Counted from the stretch's first letter, positions 1 to 9,078 are shown. The stretch is 64,000 bases of DNA from Streptomyces sp. NBC_00620 (GCF_026341825.1 NZ_JAPENY010000002.1:2389001-2453000); one strand, 5' to 3'. The notes: generated from the sequence alone by a model not told the origin. Translations and numbers: made by a program.

Positions 1-1
1 G

Positions 2-3000
2 GTCAACGCGTGGACCGACGCGGCCACCGGAAGCCTGCACGCGGACTTCACCCTCGCCGAAGGCATCCCCGACGAGATCACCGAGCACTGGCTGAGCGCA
101 CTGGAACGCATCGCGGACGCCTCCGCGACGGCCGAGCGCACGGCACCGGTCACCCCGCTCCAGCGGGGCCTGTTCTTCCAGGCCCAGATGGCGGGCTCGG
201 CCGGACACTACGTCGCGCAGAACTACTTCACCTTCGACCGGCGTCTGGACACCGACGCGCTGGCCGAGGCGATGGCGCACGTGATCGCGCGGCATCCGGT
301 CGTCGGCGCCGGCTTCACCACCGACGACGACGGGAACCCGGTCCAGACCCTCAAGGCGGGCCGGCGGGTCGATGTCCGCACGATCGGTCTGGAGACGGAA
401 GCGGAAGTCGAGGCCTTGCGTGCCCGGGACCGCGACACGGGATTCGACCCGGGTGAACCGCCATTGATCCGGCTGACCGTGGTGCGCCTGCCCGACGGCC
501 GCGACGGCCTGCTGCTGAGCTACCACCTGCTGCTGTGGGACGGCTGGTCCCGCGAGATTATGCTGCGGGACCTGTTCGACGCCTATCAGGCCGTCGTCGC
601 GGGCGAGCCCCCGGCCCCCGCCCCGGCCACGCCGAGCTTCGAGGACTACGCCCGGACACTCGACGCCAAGGACTCCGCCGTATCGGAACGCTTCTGGGCG
701 GAACACCTGACCGGCCTCCCGGGCCCGACGCTGCTTTCCGGACCGGCGCCGTCCCTGTCGGACGACCTGCCGCGGGCGCTCGTACACACGTTGACCGCCG
801 AACAGTCGGAACTGCTGCGCGAAGCGGCCAGGGTGCACGGCGTCACGCTGAACTCGGTACTGACCGGTGCGTTCGGCCTTCTCCTCGGCGCACACACGGG
901 CCGCAGTGACGCCGTGTTCGGCGTGACCGTCTCCGGCCGGGAGGGCGAGGGTCTTTCCGACATCGTCGGCGTACTGCTCAACACCGTGCCCATGTGGACG
1001 CGGGCCCGGCCGGACGACACGGTCCGCGAGTACCTGTCGGGCGTGCAGACGGCCAGGGTCGAGGCGATGGAGCACGAGCACCTCGGCCTCGGCGAGATCC
1101 AGCGGGCCAGTGGGCACGACACCCTGTTCGACAACCTGTTCGTGCTTCAGAACTTCCTGGACATGGACGCGTTCGCCGAGATGAACGCCAGGCACGGCAT
1201 CACCTCGGTGAAGGCCGACGACTCCACCCACTATCCGTTCACGTGGGTCGTCACGCCCGGCGAACGGCTCACGGTCAAGCTGGAGTTCCGCGACGACGAC
1301 ACCGCCGGCGCCCGCAGTCTCCTCGACGACTACCTGAGCGTGCTCGAAGACCTGGCCAGGGCGACCGGGCCGGTGGGCGCGCTTCGGGGCCTGGGGCCGG
1401 AGCCCGAGCCCACCGAACGCACGGACGTCGGCACGGACACCGTCGTCGACCGGTTCGACCGGGCGGCGGACCGCGACCCGCAGCGGGTGGCGCTCGTCGC
1501 CCACGGCTCGACCATGACCTTCGCCCAACTCCGGGACCGCAGCCGCGCGGTGGCCGGTGTGCTCGCCCGGCTTGGCATCGGCCCCGAGATGACCGTGGCT
1601 CTCGCGGTCCCGCGCTCCCTCGACTCGATCGTGGCGCTGTTCGCCGTACTGCGCACCGGCGCGGCGTACGTGCCGCTGGAGCTGGACCATCCGGACGAGC
1701 GGATCGCCGCGATCGTCGCGGACGCCCGACCGGACGTGATCCTCACCGTGACCGCCGTCTCGCCCCGGCTGACCGGCGACCTGATCGAGCTGGACCAACC
1801 CCTGCCCGAGGCCGAGCCGTTCGTGACGTTCGCGCCCGACGACCCGAACCGTCTGCGGCACCCCGCGTACACGATCTACACCTCCGGATCGACCGGGAAG
1901 CCCAAGGGCGTGGTGACCGAGTACGCCGGGCTCACCAACATGCTGATCAACCATCAGCGCCGCATCTTCGAGCCGGTGTTGGCCGAGCACGAGCACCGGG
2001 TCTTCCGGATCGCGCACACCGTGTCGTTCGCGTTCGACATGTCCTGGGAGGAACTGCTGTGGCTCGCCGACGGCCACGAGGTGCACATCTGCGACGAGGA
2101 ACTGCGGCGTGACGCGCCCCGGTTGGTCGAGTACTGCCTCGAGTACGGAATCGACGTCATCAACGTGACCCCGACCTACGCGCAACAGCTGGTCGCCGAG
2201 GGCCTGTTGGACAACCCGGCACGGCGGCCGGCACTGGTGCTCCTTGGCGGCGAGGCCGTCACCCCGACACTGTGGCAGCGGCTCGCCGAGACCGAGGGGA
2301 CCGTCGGTTACAACCTGTACGGGCCCACCGAATACACCATCAACACCCTCGGCGTCGGCACCTTCGAGTGCCAGGACCCGGTGGTGGGCGTGGCGATCGA
2401 CAACACCGACGTGTACGTACTGGATCCGTGGCTGCGCCCCCTTCCGGACGGAGTTCCCGGCGAGCTGTACGTGTCGGGCATCGGCATCGCGCGCGGCTAC
2501 CTCGGGCAGTCCGCGCAGACCGCGCACCGCTTCGTCGCGTGCCCGTTCGGCGAACCCGGCGAGCGCATGTACCGCACCGGGGACCTGGTGCTCCGGCGGC
2601 CCGACGGGAACCTGATGTACCTGGGCCGCACCGACCAGCAGGTCAAGATCCGGGGACACCGGGTCGAACTCGGCGAGGTCGAGGCCGCGTTCGCGGCGCA
2701 CCCGGCGGTGCGGTTCATCGCCGCGGTCGCCCAGCCCGACCCCGGCGTCGACGGCGCGTACCGACTGGCCGCCTACCTCGTCCTCGACGGCTCCGACCTG
2801 GCGGCGGTCGCCGCCGAAGTGGGCGCCGGGCTGCCGGACTTCCTGCGCCCGACGCACTACGCCCAGGTCGACAGCATCCCGCTGACAGTGAACGGGAAGG
2901 CTGATACGAAGGCGTTGCCGGAGGCCAAGCCGCTGGGCGCGCTGACCACGGCGGGGGAGCGCGGACCGGAGACCGAGACAGAGACCACGGTGTGCGAGTT

Positions 3001-3199
3001 CTTCGCCGAGGCACTGGACCTGGACGACGACGAGGTGAGCGCGGTGAGCGACTTCGTGTCCCTCGGAGGGCACTCCATGCTGGCGGTGCGGCTGATCGGG
3101 CTGCTCCGCCGGGAGTACGGTCCTGTGATCACGATCCGTGAACTGCTCACCCTGCGAACCCCGGAAGCGATTGCCCGCCACCTCGATGACAACTCCTGA
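2..3199 (+). CDS. cchH: Coelichelin-type non-ribosomal peptide synthetase, C-terminal module (5' end outside window)
   Basis: The frame is open from base 2, so the N-terminus lies upstream; 1065 residues are visible. In order: the tail of a preceding domain (probably epimerization), a condensation domain (about residues 50-400), an adenylation domain (about 450-960, with A3 core YTSGSTGKPKG) and a carrier domain (LGGHSML, phosphopantetheine Ser at codon 3074-3076). No thioesterase follows. Aligning by eye to GrsA, the binding-pocket residues read D-M-E-N-L-G-L-I-N. That is the code I recall for the third CchH module of S. coelicolor, which loads delta-N-hydroxyornithine into the siderophore coelichelin. 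The neighbours (exporter half, esterase, MbtH) fit the same locus. Odd: the condensation motif HHxxxDG reads H-L-L-L-W-D-G, so the second (catalytic) His is Leu. The stop overlaps the next gene by 14 nt. Confidence 0.93.
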   Translation, partial: VNAWTDAATGSLHADFTLAEGIPDEITEHWLSALERIADASATAERTAPVTPLQRGLFFQAQMAGSAGHYVAQNYFTFDRRLDTDALAEAMAHVIARHPVVGAGFTTDDDGNPVQTLKAGRRVDVRTIGLETEAEVEALRARDRDTGFDPGEPPLIRLTVVRLPDGRDGLLLSYHLLLWDGWSREIMLRDLFDAYQAVVAGEPPAPAPATPSFEDYARTLDAKDSAVSERFWAEHLTGLPGPTLLSGPAPSLSDDLPRALVHTLTAEQSELLREAARVHGVTLNSVLTGAFGLLLGAHTGRSDAVFGVTVSGREGEGLSDIVGVLLNTVPMWTRARPDDTVREYLSGVQTARVEAMEHEHLGLGEIQRASGHDTLFDNLFVLQNFLDMDAFAEMNARHGITSVKADDSTHYPFTWVVTPGERLTVKLEFRDDDTAGARSLLDDYLSVLEDLARATGPVGALRGLGPEPEPTERTDVGTDTVVDRFDRAADRDPQRVALVAHGSTMTFAQLRDRSRAVAGVLARLGIGPEMTVALAVPRSLDSIVALFAVLRTGAAYVPLELDHPDERIAAIVADARPDVILTVTAVSPRLTGDLIELDQPLPEAEPFVTFAPDDPNRLRHPAYTIYTSGSTGKPKGVVTEYAGLTNMLINHQRRIFEPVLAEHEHRVFRIAHTVSFAFDMSWEELLWLADGHEVHICDEELRRDAPRLVEYCLEYGIDVINVTPTYAQQLVAEGLLDNPARRPALVLLGGEAVTPTLWQRLAETEGTVGYNLYGPTEYTINTLGVGTFECQDPVVGVAIDNTDVYVLDPWLRPLPDGVPGELYVSGIGIARGYLGQSAQTAHRFVACPFGEPGERMYRTGDLVLRRPDGNLMYLGRTDQQVKIRGHRVELGEVEAAFAAHPAVRFIAAVAQPDPGVDGAYRLAAYLVLDGSDLAAVAAEVGAGLPDFLRPTHYAQVDSIPLTVNGKADTKALPEAKPLGALTTAGERGPETETETTVCEFFAEALDLDDDEVSAVSDFVSLGGHSMLAVRLIGLLRREYGPVITIRELLTLRTPEAIARHLDDNS

Positions 3200-4886
3200 C
3201 ACGCAGCGGCCCCGCCCGGGGTCCGACATCCTCCGGACCGCACTGCGTCGCAATGTCGGCGCCATGGTCTGGGGCACCGTCCTCATGGGCCTCTACCAGG
3301 CGGGTGAGACCGCCTTCCCGATCGCGCTCGGCCTGATCGTCGAGCACACGCTGCAGGACCGGAGCCTCGGCTCGCTCGCCCTGTCGATCGCAGGGCTGGC
3401 CGTGATCATCACGACCGTGTCGCTGTCATGGCGGTTCGGGATGCGCGTCCTGCAGAAGGCCAACACGACCGAGGCGCACCGCTGGCGGGTGCGGGTCGCG
3501 GAATGCGGGCTCCAGCCGGTGGCCAGGGACGTCGACCTCAAGTCCGGCGAGGTGCTGACCATCGCCACCGAGGACGCCGACCAGACCGCCGACATCATCG
3601 AGGTCGTGCCGCTGCTGATCAGCTCACTCGTAGCGGTGCTGGTCGCGGCGGTCGCGCTGGGCCTGGCCGACATCCGGCTCGGCCTGCTGGTGATCGTGGG
3701 AACCGTCGCGATCCTGTCGATCCTGAGCGTGATGTCCAAGCGGATCGGCGCCAGCACCCAGGAACAGCAGGCCCGAGTGGCGCGGGCCGGCGCGAAGGTC
3801 GCCGACCTGATCATCGGCCTGCGCCCGCTGCACGGCTTCGGCGGCAACCACGCGGCGTTCCGGTCCTACCGGAAGGTCAGCACGGAGGCGAAGCACCAGT
3901 CGATCACCGTCGCCAAGGTGAACGGCGTGTACGCGGGCACCGCGCTGGCCCTCAACGCCGTCCTCGCCGTGGCGGTGACCCTGACGGCGGGCTGGCTGGC
4001 GTTCGACGGCCAGATCACCATCGGGGAACTCGTCATGGCCGTAGGCCTGGCGCAGTTCATCATGGAACCGCTGAAACTCTTCTCGGAGATGCCGAAGTAC
4101 GTGATGATCGCGCGGGCTTCGGCCCAGCGGATGGCGCTGGTGCTGTCCGCGCCGCAGGTCGCGACCCCGGGGACGCAACTCCCGGCCGCCGGCGGGGACC
4201 TCGAGATCGACTGCGTCCGGTACGGGTCCCTGCGCAAGGTGAAGTTCCGGGTGTCCGCCGGCGAGTTCGTGGCGATCGCCGCCTACCAGCCGCGCGCGGC
4301 GGCCGACCTGGCGTCGATCCTCGCCATGAACGTGCCGCCCGACGCGTACGAGGGAGTGGTACGGGTCAGCGGGCAGGAGCTCGCGGACCTGTCGATCGAG
4401 GCGGTCCGCGAACACCTCCTGGTGAACCCCTACGACGGGGAGATCTTCGCGGGCACCCTCCGTACGAACATCGACCCGTCCGGCACCAGCAGGACGGTCC
4501 CCGAGGCCGTCGAGGCGTCCATGCTCACCGACGTCGTCGCCCTCCACCGCGAAGGACTCGACTACGGCGTCCGCGACCGCGGCGCGAACCTTTCCGGGGG
4601 CCAGCGCCAACGGCTGTCCCTGGCCCGCGCCCTGGCCGCCGACACCGACGTCCTGGTCCTGCGCGACCCGACCACAGCCGTCGACGCGGTCACCGAACAG
4701 CTCATCGCGCGCAACATCGCGAAACTGCGCCGAGGCCGCACCACCCTCGTCCTCACCAGCAGCCCGGCCCTCCTGGACGCCGCCGACCGTGTCCTCGTAC
4801 TGAACGACGGAGTCATCACGGCAGAGGACACCCACCGCAACCTGCTGGCCAAGGACGAGGCTTACTGCTCGGCGGTGGCGCGGTGA
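3186..4886 (+). CDS. cchI: ABC exporter half-transporter with degenerate ATPase domain
   Basis: 566 residues: an N-terminal transmembrane domain (about residues 20-300) fused to a nucleotide-binding domain. The ATG at 3186 is preferred because it overlaps the NRPS stop, implying translational coupling. The ATPase domain keeps a perfect LSGGQ signature (about residue 469) but has no Walker A (the site reads AIAAYQPRAAADL), Pro in place of the Walker B catalytic Glu (LVLRDPTTAVD), Asn for the Q-loop Gln (LVNPYDGEIF) and Ser where the H-loop His is expected (LTSSPALL). This is the pattern of the silent half of a heterodimeric exporter whose active partner donates Walker A/B; that partner is probably encoded just upstream of the window. 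By context it should export coelichelin or a precursor. The family call is clear; the substrate is inferred. Confidence 0.9.
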   Translation: MTTPDTQRPRPGSDILRTALRRNVGAMVWGTVLMGLYQAGETAFPIALGLIVEHTLQDRSLGSLALSIAGLAVIITTVSLSWRFGMRVLQKANTTEAHRWRVRVAECGLQPVARDVDLKSGEVLTIATEDADQTADIIEVVPLLISSLVAVLVAAVALGLADIRLGLLVIVGTVAILSILSVMSKRIGASTQEQQARVARAGAKVADLIIGLRPLHGFGGNHAAFRSYRKVSTEAKHQSITVAKVNGVYAGTALALNAVLAVAVTLTAGWLAFDGQITIGELVMAVGLAQFIMEPLKLFSEMPKYVMIARASAQRMALVLSAPQVATPGTQLPAAGGDLEIDCVRYGSLRKVKFRVSAGEFVAIAAYQPRAAADLASILAMNVPPDAYEGVVRVSGQELADLSIEAVREHLLVNPYDGEIFAGTLRTNIDPSGTSRTVPEAVEASMLTDVVALHREGLDYGVRDRGANLSGGQRQRLSLARALAADTDVLVLRDPTTAVDAVTEQLIARNIAKLRRGRTTLVLTSSPALLDAADRVLVLNDGVITAEDTHRNLLAKDEAYCSAVAR

Positions 4887-4906
4887 CGCGCCCCGTCAGG
4901 GGCGCG
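4887..4906. terminator. Hairpin between convergent cchI and cchJ
   Basis: Perfect 8-bp inverted repeat CGCGCCCC-GTCA-GGGGCGCG starting immediately after the cchI stop. A smaller hairpin (GCGGC-TCC-GCCGC) follows at about 4922. There is no T-run, as usual in Streptomyces. It resembles the hairpin at 49204-49225 and looks like a copy of the GC-rich dispersed intergenic repeat common in Streptomyces genomes. Confidence 0.6.
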
Positions 4907-4970
4907 GGGCCGTGTCGATTTGCGGCTCCGCCGCGTGGGCGCGACTAGCCCCCACCGGGCCCGCAGACAA

Positions 4971-6101
4971 TCACCGTGCCCCCAGCGGAGCGCCCAGCGC
5001 CCAGGCCACATCCCTGAGCAGGGCATGCCGCCACCCCGCCCGGTCATGGCCGGAGGCCGACCGTGAGACGCGCACGGCCGCACCGGCCTGCGCGGCAAGG
5101 GCCTCGACCGGCTCACAGTGCGGCAGCATCCGCGTCTCGTGTTCACCCACGTCGAACGCGACCCGCAGCCCGGACAGTTCGGGACCACGGTCCCGCAATC
5201 GCGCGGCGATGGATCCGCCGAGCGGGCCGCCCAACGGGTCCGCCAGGCCCATCGCGTCGGGCGTCCACCAGAACGACCCCGACTGGCAGGCGACGCGGGA
5301 CACCAGGTCCGGAAACTCCAGCGCCGCGTACACCGCGTTCAGCCCGCCGAGACTCTGCCCGGCGACCACCAGCCGGTCGAGGTCGGCGCGTACGCCGGAT
5401 TCCGCGACCAGCGGCAGGAGTTCGTCCCGGACCGCCTCCCACAGCTCGGGCCTGCACCCGAACTCGGCCTGCCTGTCCCTGGTCGGAAGGAAGACGAGGG
5501 TGACCGGGGACATCTCGCCACTGGCGACGGCCGAGTCGAACGCGGTCATCGCCGGGTGCAGATACAGCCAGTCGTCCCCGTCGAGCAGCAGGACCACCGG
5601 TCCGCCGCCGCCCGCGGGGTGGACTCGCACGGTGCGCCGCCCGCCGAGCCGTTCGCTGCTCCAGCGGAGCCGGGTGCCCGGGACGGGCAGCACGTCGGAA
5701 GCGCCGACGACGGGCCAGTGCGGCTGGGCCGGTGCGTCCGGGGTCGCGGCGATGGACCGGTCACCGCCCGCACCAACGGGGTTGAACGGGTCGGCGTACG
5801 CCGCGTCGCCCGCCAGGAACTGGTACGTCACCCGTAGCCGCGCGGGCATGCGCACCTCGGCGTACCAGCAGTCAGTGTCGCCCCATCGGTGCATGGGCAC
5901 CGGATCCGACCAGCTCTCGAACTCGATGCTCGCCGGAGACCCGCGCCACAGGAACAGGGTCGACCAGCCGCCGTCGTCGACAGGTTTCGACGCGAGTGTC
6001 CCCGCCGCCGCCCAGAACTCCTCGGTGCCAGGGTCTCCGGACATTCCGAAGTCGACGAAGACGTTCTCCATATCGGCCGCGCGGCCGGAGACGGGACGCA
6101 T
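4971..6101 (-). CDS. cchJ: Fes/IroE-type siderophore esterase
   Basis: 376 residues of the enterochelin-esterase family: an N-terminal beta domain, then an alpha/beta hydrolase. The nucleophile Ser sits in GQSLGG, a family DGDDW motif precedes it, and the C-terminal SGHDRAGWR carries the catalytic His. No signal peptide, so it is likely cytosolic. In coelichelin loci this enzyme has been proposed to release the peptide from the thioesterase-less NRPS or to hydrolyse the ferri-siderophore; the sequence cannot choose between these. The start is supported by AAGGAG 6 nt upstream on the minus strand. It is divergent from cchK across an iron box, so iron repression is likely. Confidence 0.9.
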   Translation of the reverse strand: MRPVSGRAADMENVFVDFGMSGDPGTEEFWAAAGTLASKPVDDGGWSTLFLWRGSPASIEFESWSDPVPMHRWGDTDCWYAEVRMPARLRVTYQFLAGDAAYADPFNPVGAGGDRSIAATPDAPAQPHWPVVGASDVLPVPGTRLRWSSERLGGRRTVRVHPAGGGGPVVLLLDGDDWLYLHPAMTAFDSAVASGEMSPVTLVFLPTRDRQAEFGCRPELWEAVRDELLPLVAESGVRADLDRLVVAGQSLGGLNAVYAALEFPDLVSRVACQSGSFWWTPDAMGLADPLGGPLGGSIAARLRDRGPELSGLRVAFDVGEHETRMLPHCEPVEALAAQAGAAVRVSRSASGHDRAGWRHALLRDVAWALGAPLGAR

Positions 6102-6149
6102 GAACGTCTCCTTGTGAGAGAGAAGGGGGAAAGGCTAAGCTCCTTCTAA

Positions 6150-6168
6150 TTAGGCGAGCCTAACCTAA
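6150..6168. promoter_or_regulatory. DmdR/IdeR-type iron box
   Basis: TTAGGCGAGCCTAACCTAA. Its reverse complement differs at one position from the Streptomyces DmdR1 consensus TTAGGTTAGGCTCACCTAA as I recall it. It lies 49 bp upstream of the cchJ start and 36 bp upstream of the cchK start, so one Fe-loaded repressor could block both divergent promoters. Confidence 0.88.
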
Positions 6169-6204
6169 TCACGGTATTCCTCGGCCCCGAGGAGGCAATG
6201 AAAC

Positions 6205-6417
6205 ATGAGCACCAACCCGTTCGACGACACCGAAGGCCGTTTCCTGGTCCTGGTGAACGAGGAGGGCCAGCACTCACTCTGGCCGTCCTTCGCCGAGGTG
6301 CCCGGGGGGTGGACGATCGTCTTCAGCGAGAACACCCGAGAGGCATGCCTGGACTTCGTCGAGGCCAGCTGGACCGATCTGCGCCCCCGGTCCCTCACGG
6401 CGTCCATGGAGGGCTGA
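6205..6417 (+). CDS. cchK: MbtH-like NRPS accessory protein
   Basis: 70 residues, the usual family length. The fingerprint is complete: NEEGQHSLWP, then PGGWT, then CLDFV, then WTDLRPRSL. MbtH proteins bind and activate or stabilise NRPS adenylation domains; here the expected client is CchH. A GAGGAGG lies about 10 nt before the ATG. Another ATG at 6198 is in a different frame and gives no family match. Downstream of the iron box, so probably iron-repressed. Confidence 0.95.
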   Translation: MSTNPFDDTEGRFLVLVNEEGQHSLWPSFAEVPGGWTIVFSENTREACLDFVEASWTDLRPRSLTASMEG

Positions 6418-6481
6418 CCCGAGGGCGCGGCCGATTCACTTCGCGACCGGGCCGGTCAACTCCCTTGGGGGGACACCGCTG

Positions 6482-8059
6482 TTGCTCAGCACCAGACTGA
6501 CGAACGCCCGCTTCCTCACCATGGACCCGGACCACCCGGTCGCCCACGACCTGGGCATCTGGCAGGGCCGGATCGTGGGCCTCGACGAGGCCGTGACCTC
6601 CTTGCCCGCCCGGGAGGTGATCGACCTGCAGGGTGCCACCGTGCTGCCCGGGTTCATCGACGCCCATGTCCACCTGGCCTGGACCGGGTTCAAGCAGAAC
6701 ACCCCGAGCATCGCGGGGTGCACGCGGATCGACGACGTGCTTGCCATCGTGGAGGAGGCCGTCACCCGGAAGAGCTCGCCCGGCACCTGGGTGAGCATCG
6801 CCGGCTACGACCAGCGGGCCCTGGGGCGCCATCTCACCGCCGCCGAACTGGACAAGGTCAGCCACGGGCACAGGCTGTTCGTGATGCACGACTCCGGGCA
6901 CGGCTGTGTCGTCAACTCCGCCGTTCTCGACCTGCTTCCCGCCGACCTCCCGCACGACAAGGGCTTCCTCGCCGAGGGCGCCATGGGGGCCGCCCGCGCA
7001 CTGCGCCTCCCGTACTCCCAGGAGGAGTTGGCCAAGGCGATCGGACGGGCCGCCCGCACCTGCCTGGCCGAGGGCGTCACCGCCTGCGCCGAGGCAGGCA
7101 TCGGCGGAACCCTCTTCGGCCACAGCCCCGTTGAGCTCGGCGCCTACCAACTCGCCCGCGAAAAGCGCCTGTTGCCGCTGCGCGTGCAGCTCATGGTGTC
7201 CGCGGACCGGCTGCGCCCGGTCGCCGCGCACGAGTCCGACGGCATTCCCCGGGCCCTCGACCTCGGCCTGCGCACCGGGTTCGGCGACGACCGGCTGTCC
7301 GTGGGCGCGCTGAAGATCTACACCGACGGCGGCATGATGGCCCGGACCGCCGCGCTCAGCAGTCCGTACGAAGGGCTGGACCACACGGGCCAGTTGCAGG
7401 ACGATCCGGACAAGCTCGCGGACATGATCGTGGACGGGCACCTCGCCGGGTGGCAGCTCGCCGTCCACGCGATCGGCGACCGTGCGGCCGACATCGCCCT
7501 GGACGCCCTGGAACGGGCCCAGCGCCTCCGGCCGCGCCCCGGCGCCCGGCACCGCATCGAGCACGCCGGCCTGATCCGCCCCGACCAGCTCCCGCGCTTC
7601 GCGCGGCTCGGCATCAGCGCGGTCGTCCAACCCAGCTTCCTGCGCTACTTCGGCGACGACTACGCGGCGATCATGGGCGAGGAGCGGGCCGAGTGGCTCT
7701 ACCGTGGCCGGGCGTTCCTGGACCACGGCATCACGCTGGTGGGCAGCTCCGACCGCCCCGTCACGGACGGATCCCCGCTGCGAGCCATCCAGTTCATGGC
7801 CGAGCGCGCCTCCGAGTCCGGCCAGGTGATCGGCCCGGACGAGGGCGTCACCGTCGACGAGGCCCTGCGCGCCTACACGGTCGCCGGTGCGTTCGCCTGC
7901 CACTGGGAGGACAACCTGGGAAGCCTCACTCCGGGCAAGCTCGCCGACCTGGTCGTGCTCGGCGACGACCCCCGGCGCGTCGACACCTCGCGCATCGGAG
8001 ACATCGAGGTGGCGGCGACATATGTCGACGGCCGCGAGACCGGGAGGCCGGTGTCGTGA
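6482..8059 (+). CDS. Amidohydrolase, YtcJ type (amidohydrolase_3)
   Basis: 525 residues from a TTG start with GGGGGG about 8 nt upstream. Metal-dependent hydrolase of the urease-like TIM-barrel superfamily: GFIDAHVHL gives the N-terminal HxH metal ligands, KIYTDGGM fits the carboxylated-Lys strand, VHAIGD and HRIEHAG supply later His residues, and SSDRPV the C-terminal Asp. YtcJ-family substrates are mostly unknown (amides or imides). It lies 64 nt after cchK on the same strand, so it may be co-transcribed with the siderophore genes, but no siderophore role is established. The stop overlaps the next gene (GTGA). Confidence 0.85.
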   Translation: MLSTRLTNARFLTMDPDHPVAHDLGIWQGRIVGLDEAVTSLPAREVIDLQGATVLPGFIDAHVHLAWTGFKQNTPSIAGCTRIDDVLAIVEEAVTRKSSPGTWVSIAGYDQRALGRHLTAAELDKVSHGHRLFVMHDSGHGCVVNSAVLDLLPADLPHDKGFLAEGAMGAARALRLPYSQEELAKAIGRAARTCLAEGVTACAEAGIGGTLFGHSPVELGAYQLAREKRLLPLRVQLMVSADRLRPVAAHESDGIPRALDLGLRTGFGDDRLSVGALKIYTDGGMMARTAALSSPYEGLDHTGQLQDDPDKLADMIVDGHLAGWQLAVHAIGDRAADIALDALERAQRLRPRPGARHRIEHAGLIRPDQLPRFARLGISAVVQPSFLRYFGDDYAAIMGEERAEWLYRGRAFLDHGITLVGSSDRPVTDGSPLRAIQFMAERASESGQVIGPDEGVTVDEALRAYTVAGAFACHWEDNLGSLTPGKLADLVVLGDDPRRVDTSRIGDIEVAATYVDGRETGRPVS

Positions 8060-8286
8060 CCAGGAAGGCGGCGGTTGTGGAGAGCTACGCGCACCTCTGG
8101 GAGGACGACATGCTCCGGCATCGCTGGGTCCTCTGGAACACGGCGGGGGAGACCCTGGTCTTCGACAGGGAGATCAACTGCCCGGTGGACATTGGCGGTG
8201 AGCCGGTCCTGCACGAGGTTCTGCGCAGGATGCGCGAGGCGGGCGTACCCGAGACCGACGACTATCCGGGCCGGCCGTGCGCGTAG
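8056..8286 (+). CDS. Small protein of unknown function coupled to the amidohydrolase
   Basis: 76 residues from a GTG that overlaps the amidohydrolase stop in a GTGA, implying translational coupling. A second possible start is the GTG at 8077 (VESYAHLWEDD). It is rich in acidic and aromatic residues, with WEDDMLRHRWVLWNTAGE near the N-terminus. No signal peptide or membrane segment. I do not recognise a family. Its stop directly abuts the stop of the convergent hydrolase at 8287. GC-rich third positions and the tight coupling support a real gene. Confidence 0.65.
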   Translation: MTRKAAVVESYAHLWEDDMLRHRWVLWNTAGETLVFDREINCPVDIGGEPVLHEVLRRMREAGVPETDDYPGRPCA

Positions 8287-9078
8287 TCACGACAGGCCGA
8301 CGGTCTCCGTGGCCCAGTCCCGGATGAGCCGGATGGTTTCGTCGAGGCGTTCCTCGTGCAGATAGTGCCCGGTGCCGGGCCAGTGGTCGACGCGGGAGCC
8401 CGGCACATGCAGGGTGCCGCGCTCCCAGGCGGCGGCCGAGGCCGACGTCCACGCGGTGAGCGCACGCTGGGTGCGTTCGCGCAGATACGCCTCGCTGTGC
8501 GGGCGGACACCGACCGCTCCGGAATCGGTGTACATACCGGCGTACGCCTGGGCGATGACGTGATCCGGGGTGCCGAGCATGGTGCGGATGTGGGCGGTCC
8601 GCAGCCCGCGCGGGGCGTCGGGCCCGAAGGCCCCGGCGACGAAGGCGGCCGCGGCGCGGGAACCGTTCTCGCGGTAGTCGGCGAGGCGGGCCGGGATTCC
8701 GTCGACTTCCGCGCCGTGCGCCCCGTGGGCCGGATCGAGCGCGATGACGGAGCGTACGGCGTGCGGGTGCCGGACGGCGAGCAGGTTGACGACCTGGCCT
8801 CCCATGGAGTGCCCCACGGCGATCACCGGCCCCGTACCGAGCGCTTCGGTGAGGGCGGCCAGGTCATCGGCCATCTCCACCGGAGTGTTGCCGGTCAGCG
8901 GCACTTCGGAACGGCCGTGCCCGCGCAGGTCGGGCACGACGACCCGGAACCGGTCGGCCAGCGTCTCGGCATGCGGCGACCACTCCCGCCCGTCGCCGCC
9001 CCAGCCGTGCACGAGCAGCAGGGCGGGTGCGGGGCTCACACCGAGGTCGGTATGAAAAAGCCGGATACGGTCGGTCAA
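8287..9078 (-). CDS. Alpha/beta hydrolase
   Basis: About 263 residues. Oxyanion-hole motif HGWGG, nucleophile elbow GHSMGG, acid-region DPAHG and C-terminal GTGHYLHEE with the catalytic His: a complete alpha/beta hydrolase fold resembling the esterase, haloperoxidase and epoxide hydrolase branches. The frame stays open to an ATG at 9186, but the conserved fold begins at LTDRIRLFHTD, and the TTG at 9078 has AAGGGA just upstream, so I place the start there. No signal sequence from this start. Substrate unknown. Confidence 0.82.
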   Translation of the reverse strand: MTDRIRLFHTDLGVSPAPALLLVHGWGGDGREWSPHAETLADRFRVVVPDLRGHGRSEVPLTGNTPVEMADDLAALTEALGTGPVIAVGHSMGGQVVNLLAVRHPHAVRSVIALDPAHGAHGAEVDGIPARLADYRENGSRAAAAFVAGAFGPDAPRGLRTAHIRTMLGTPDHVIAQAYAGMYTDSGAVGVRPHSEAYLRERTQRALTAWTSASAAAWERGTLHVPGSRVDHWPGTGHYLHEERLDETIRLIRDWATETVGLS

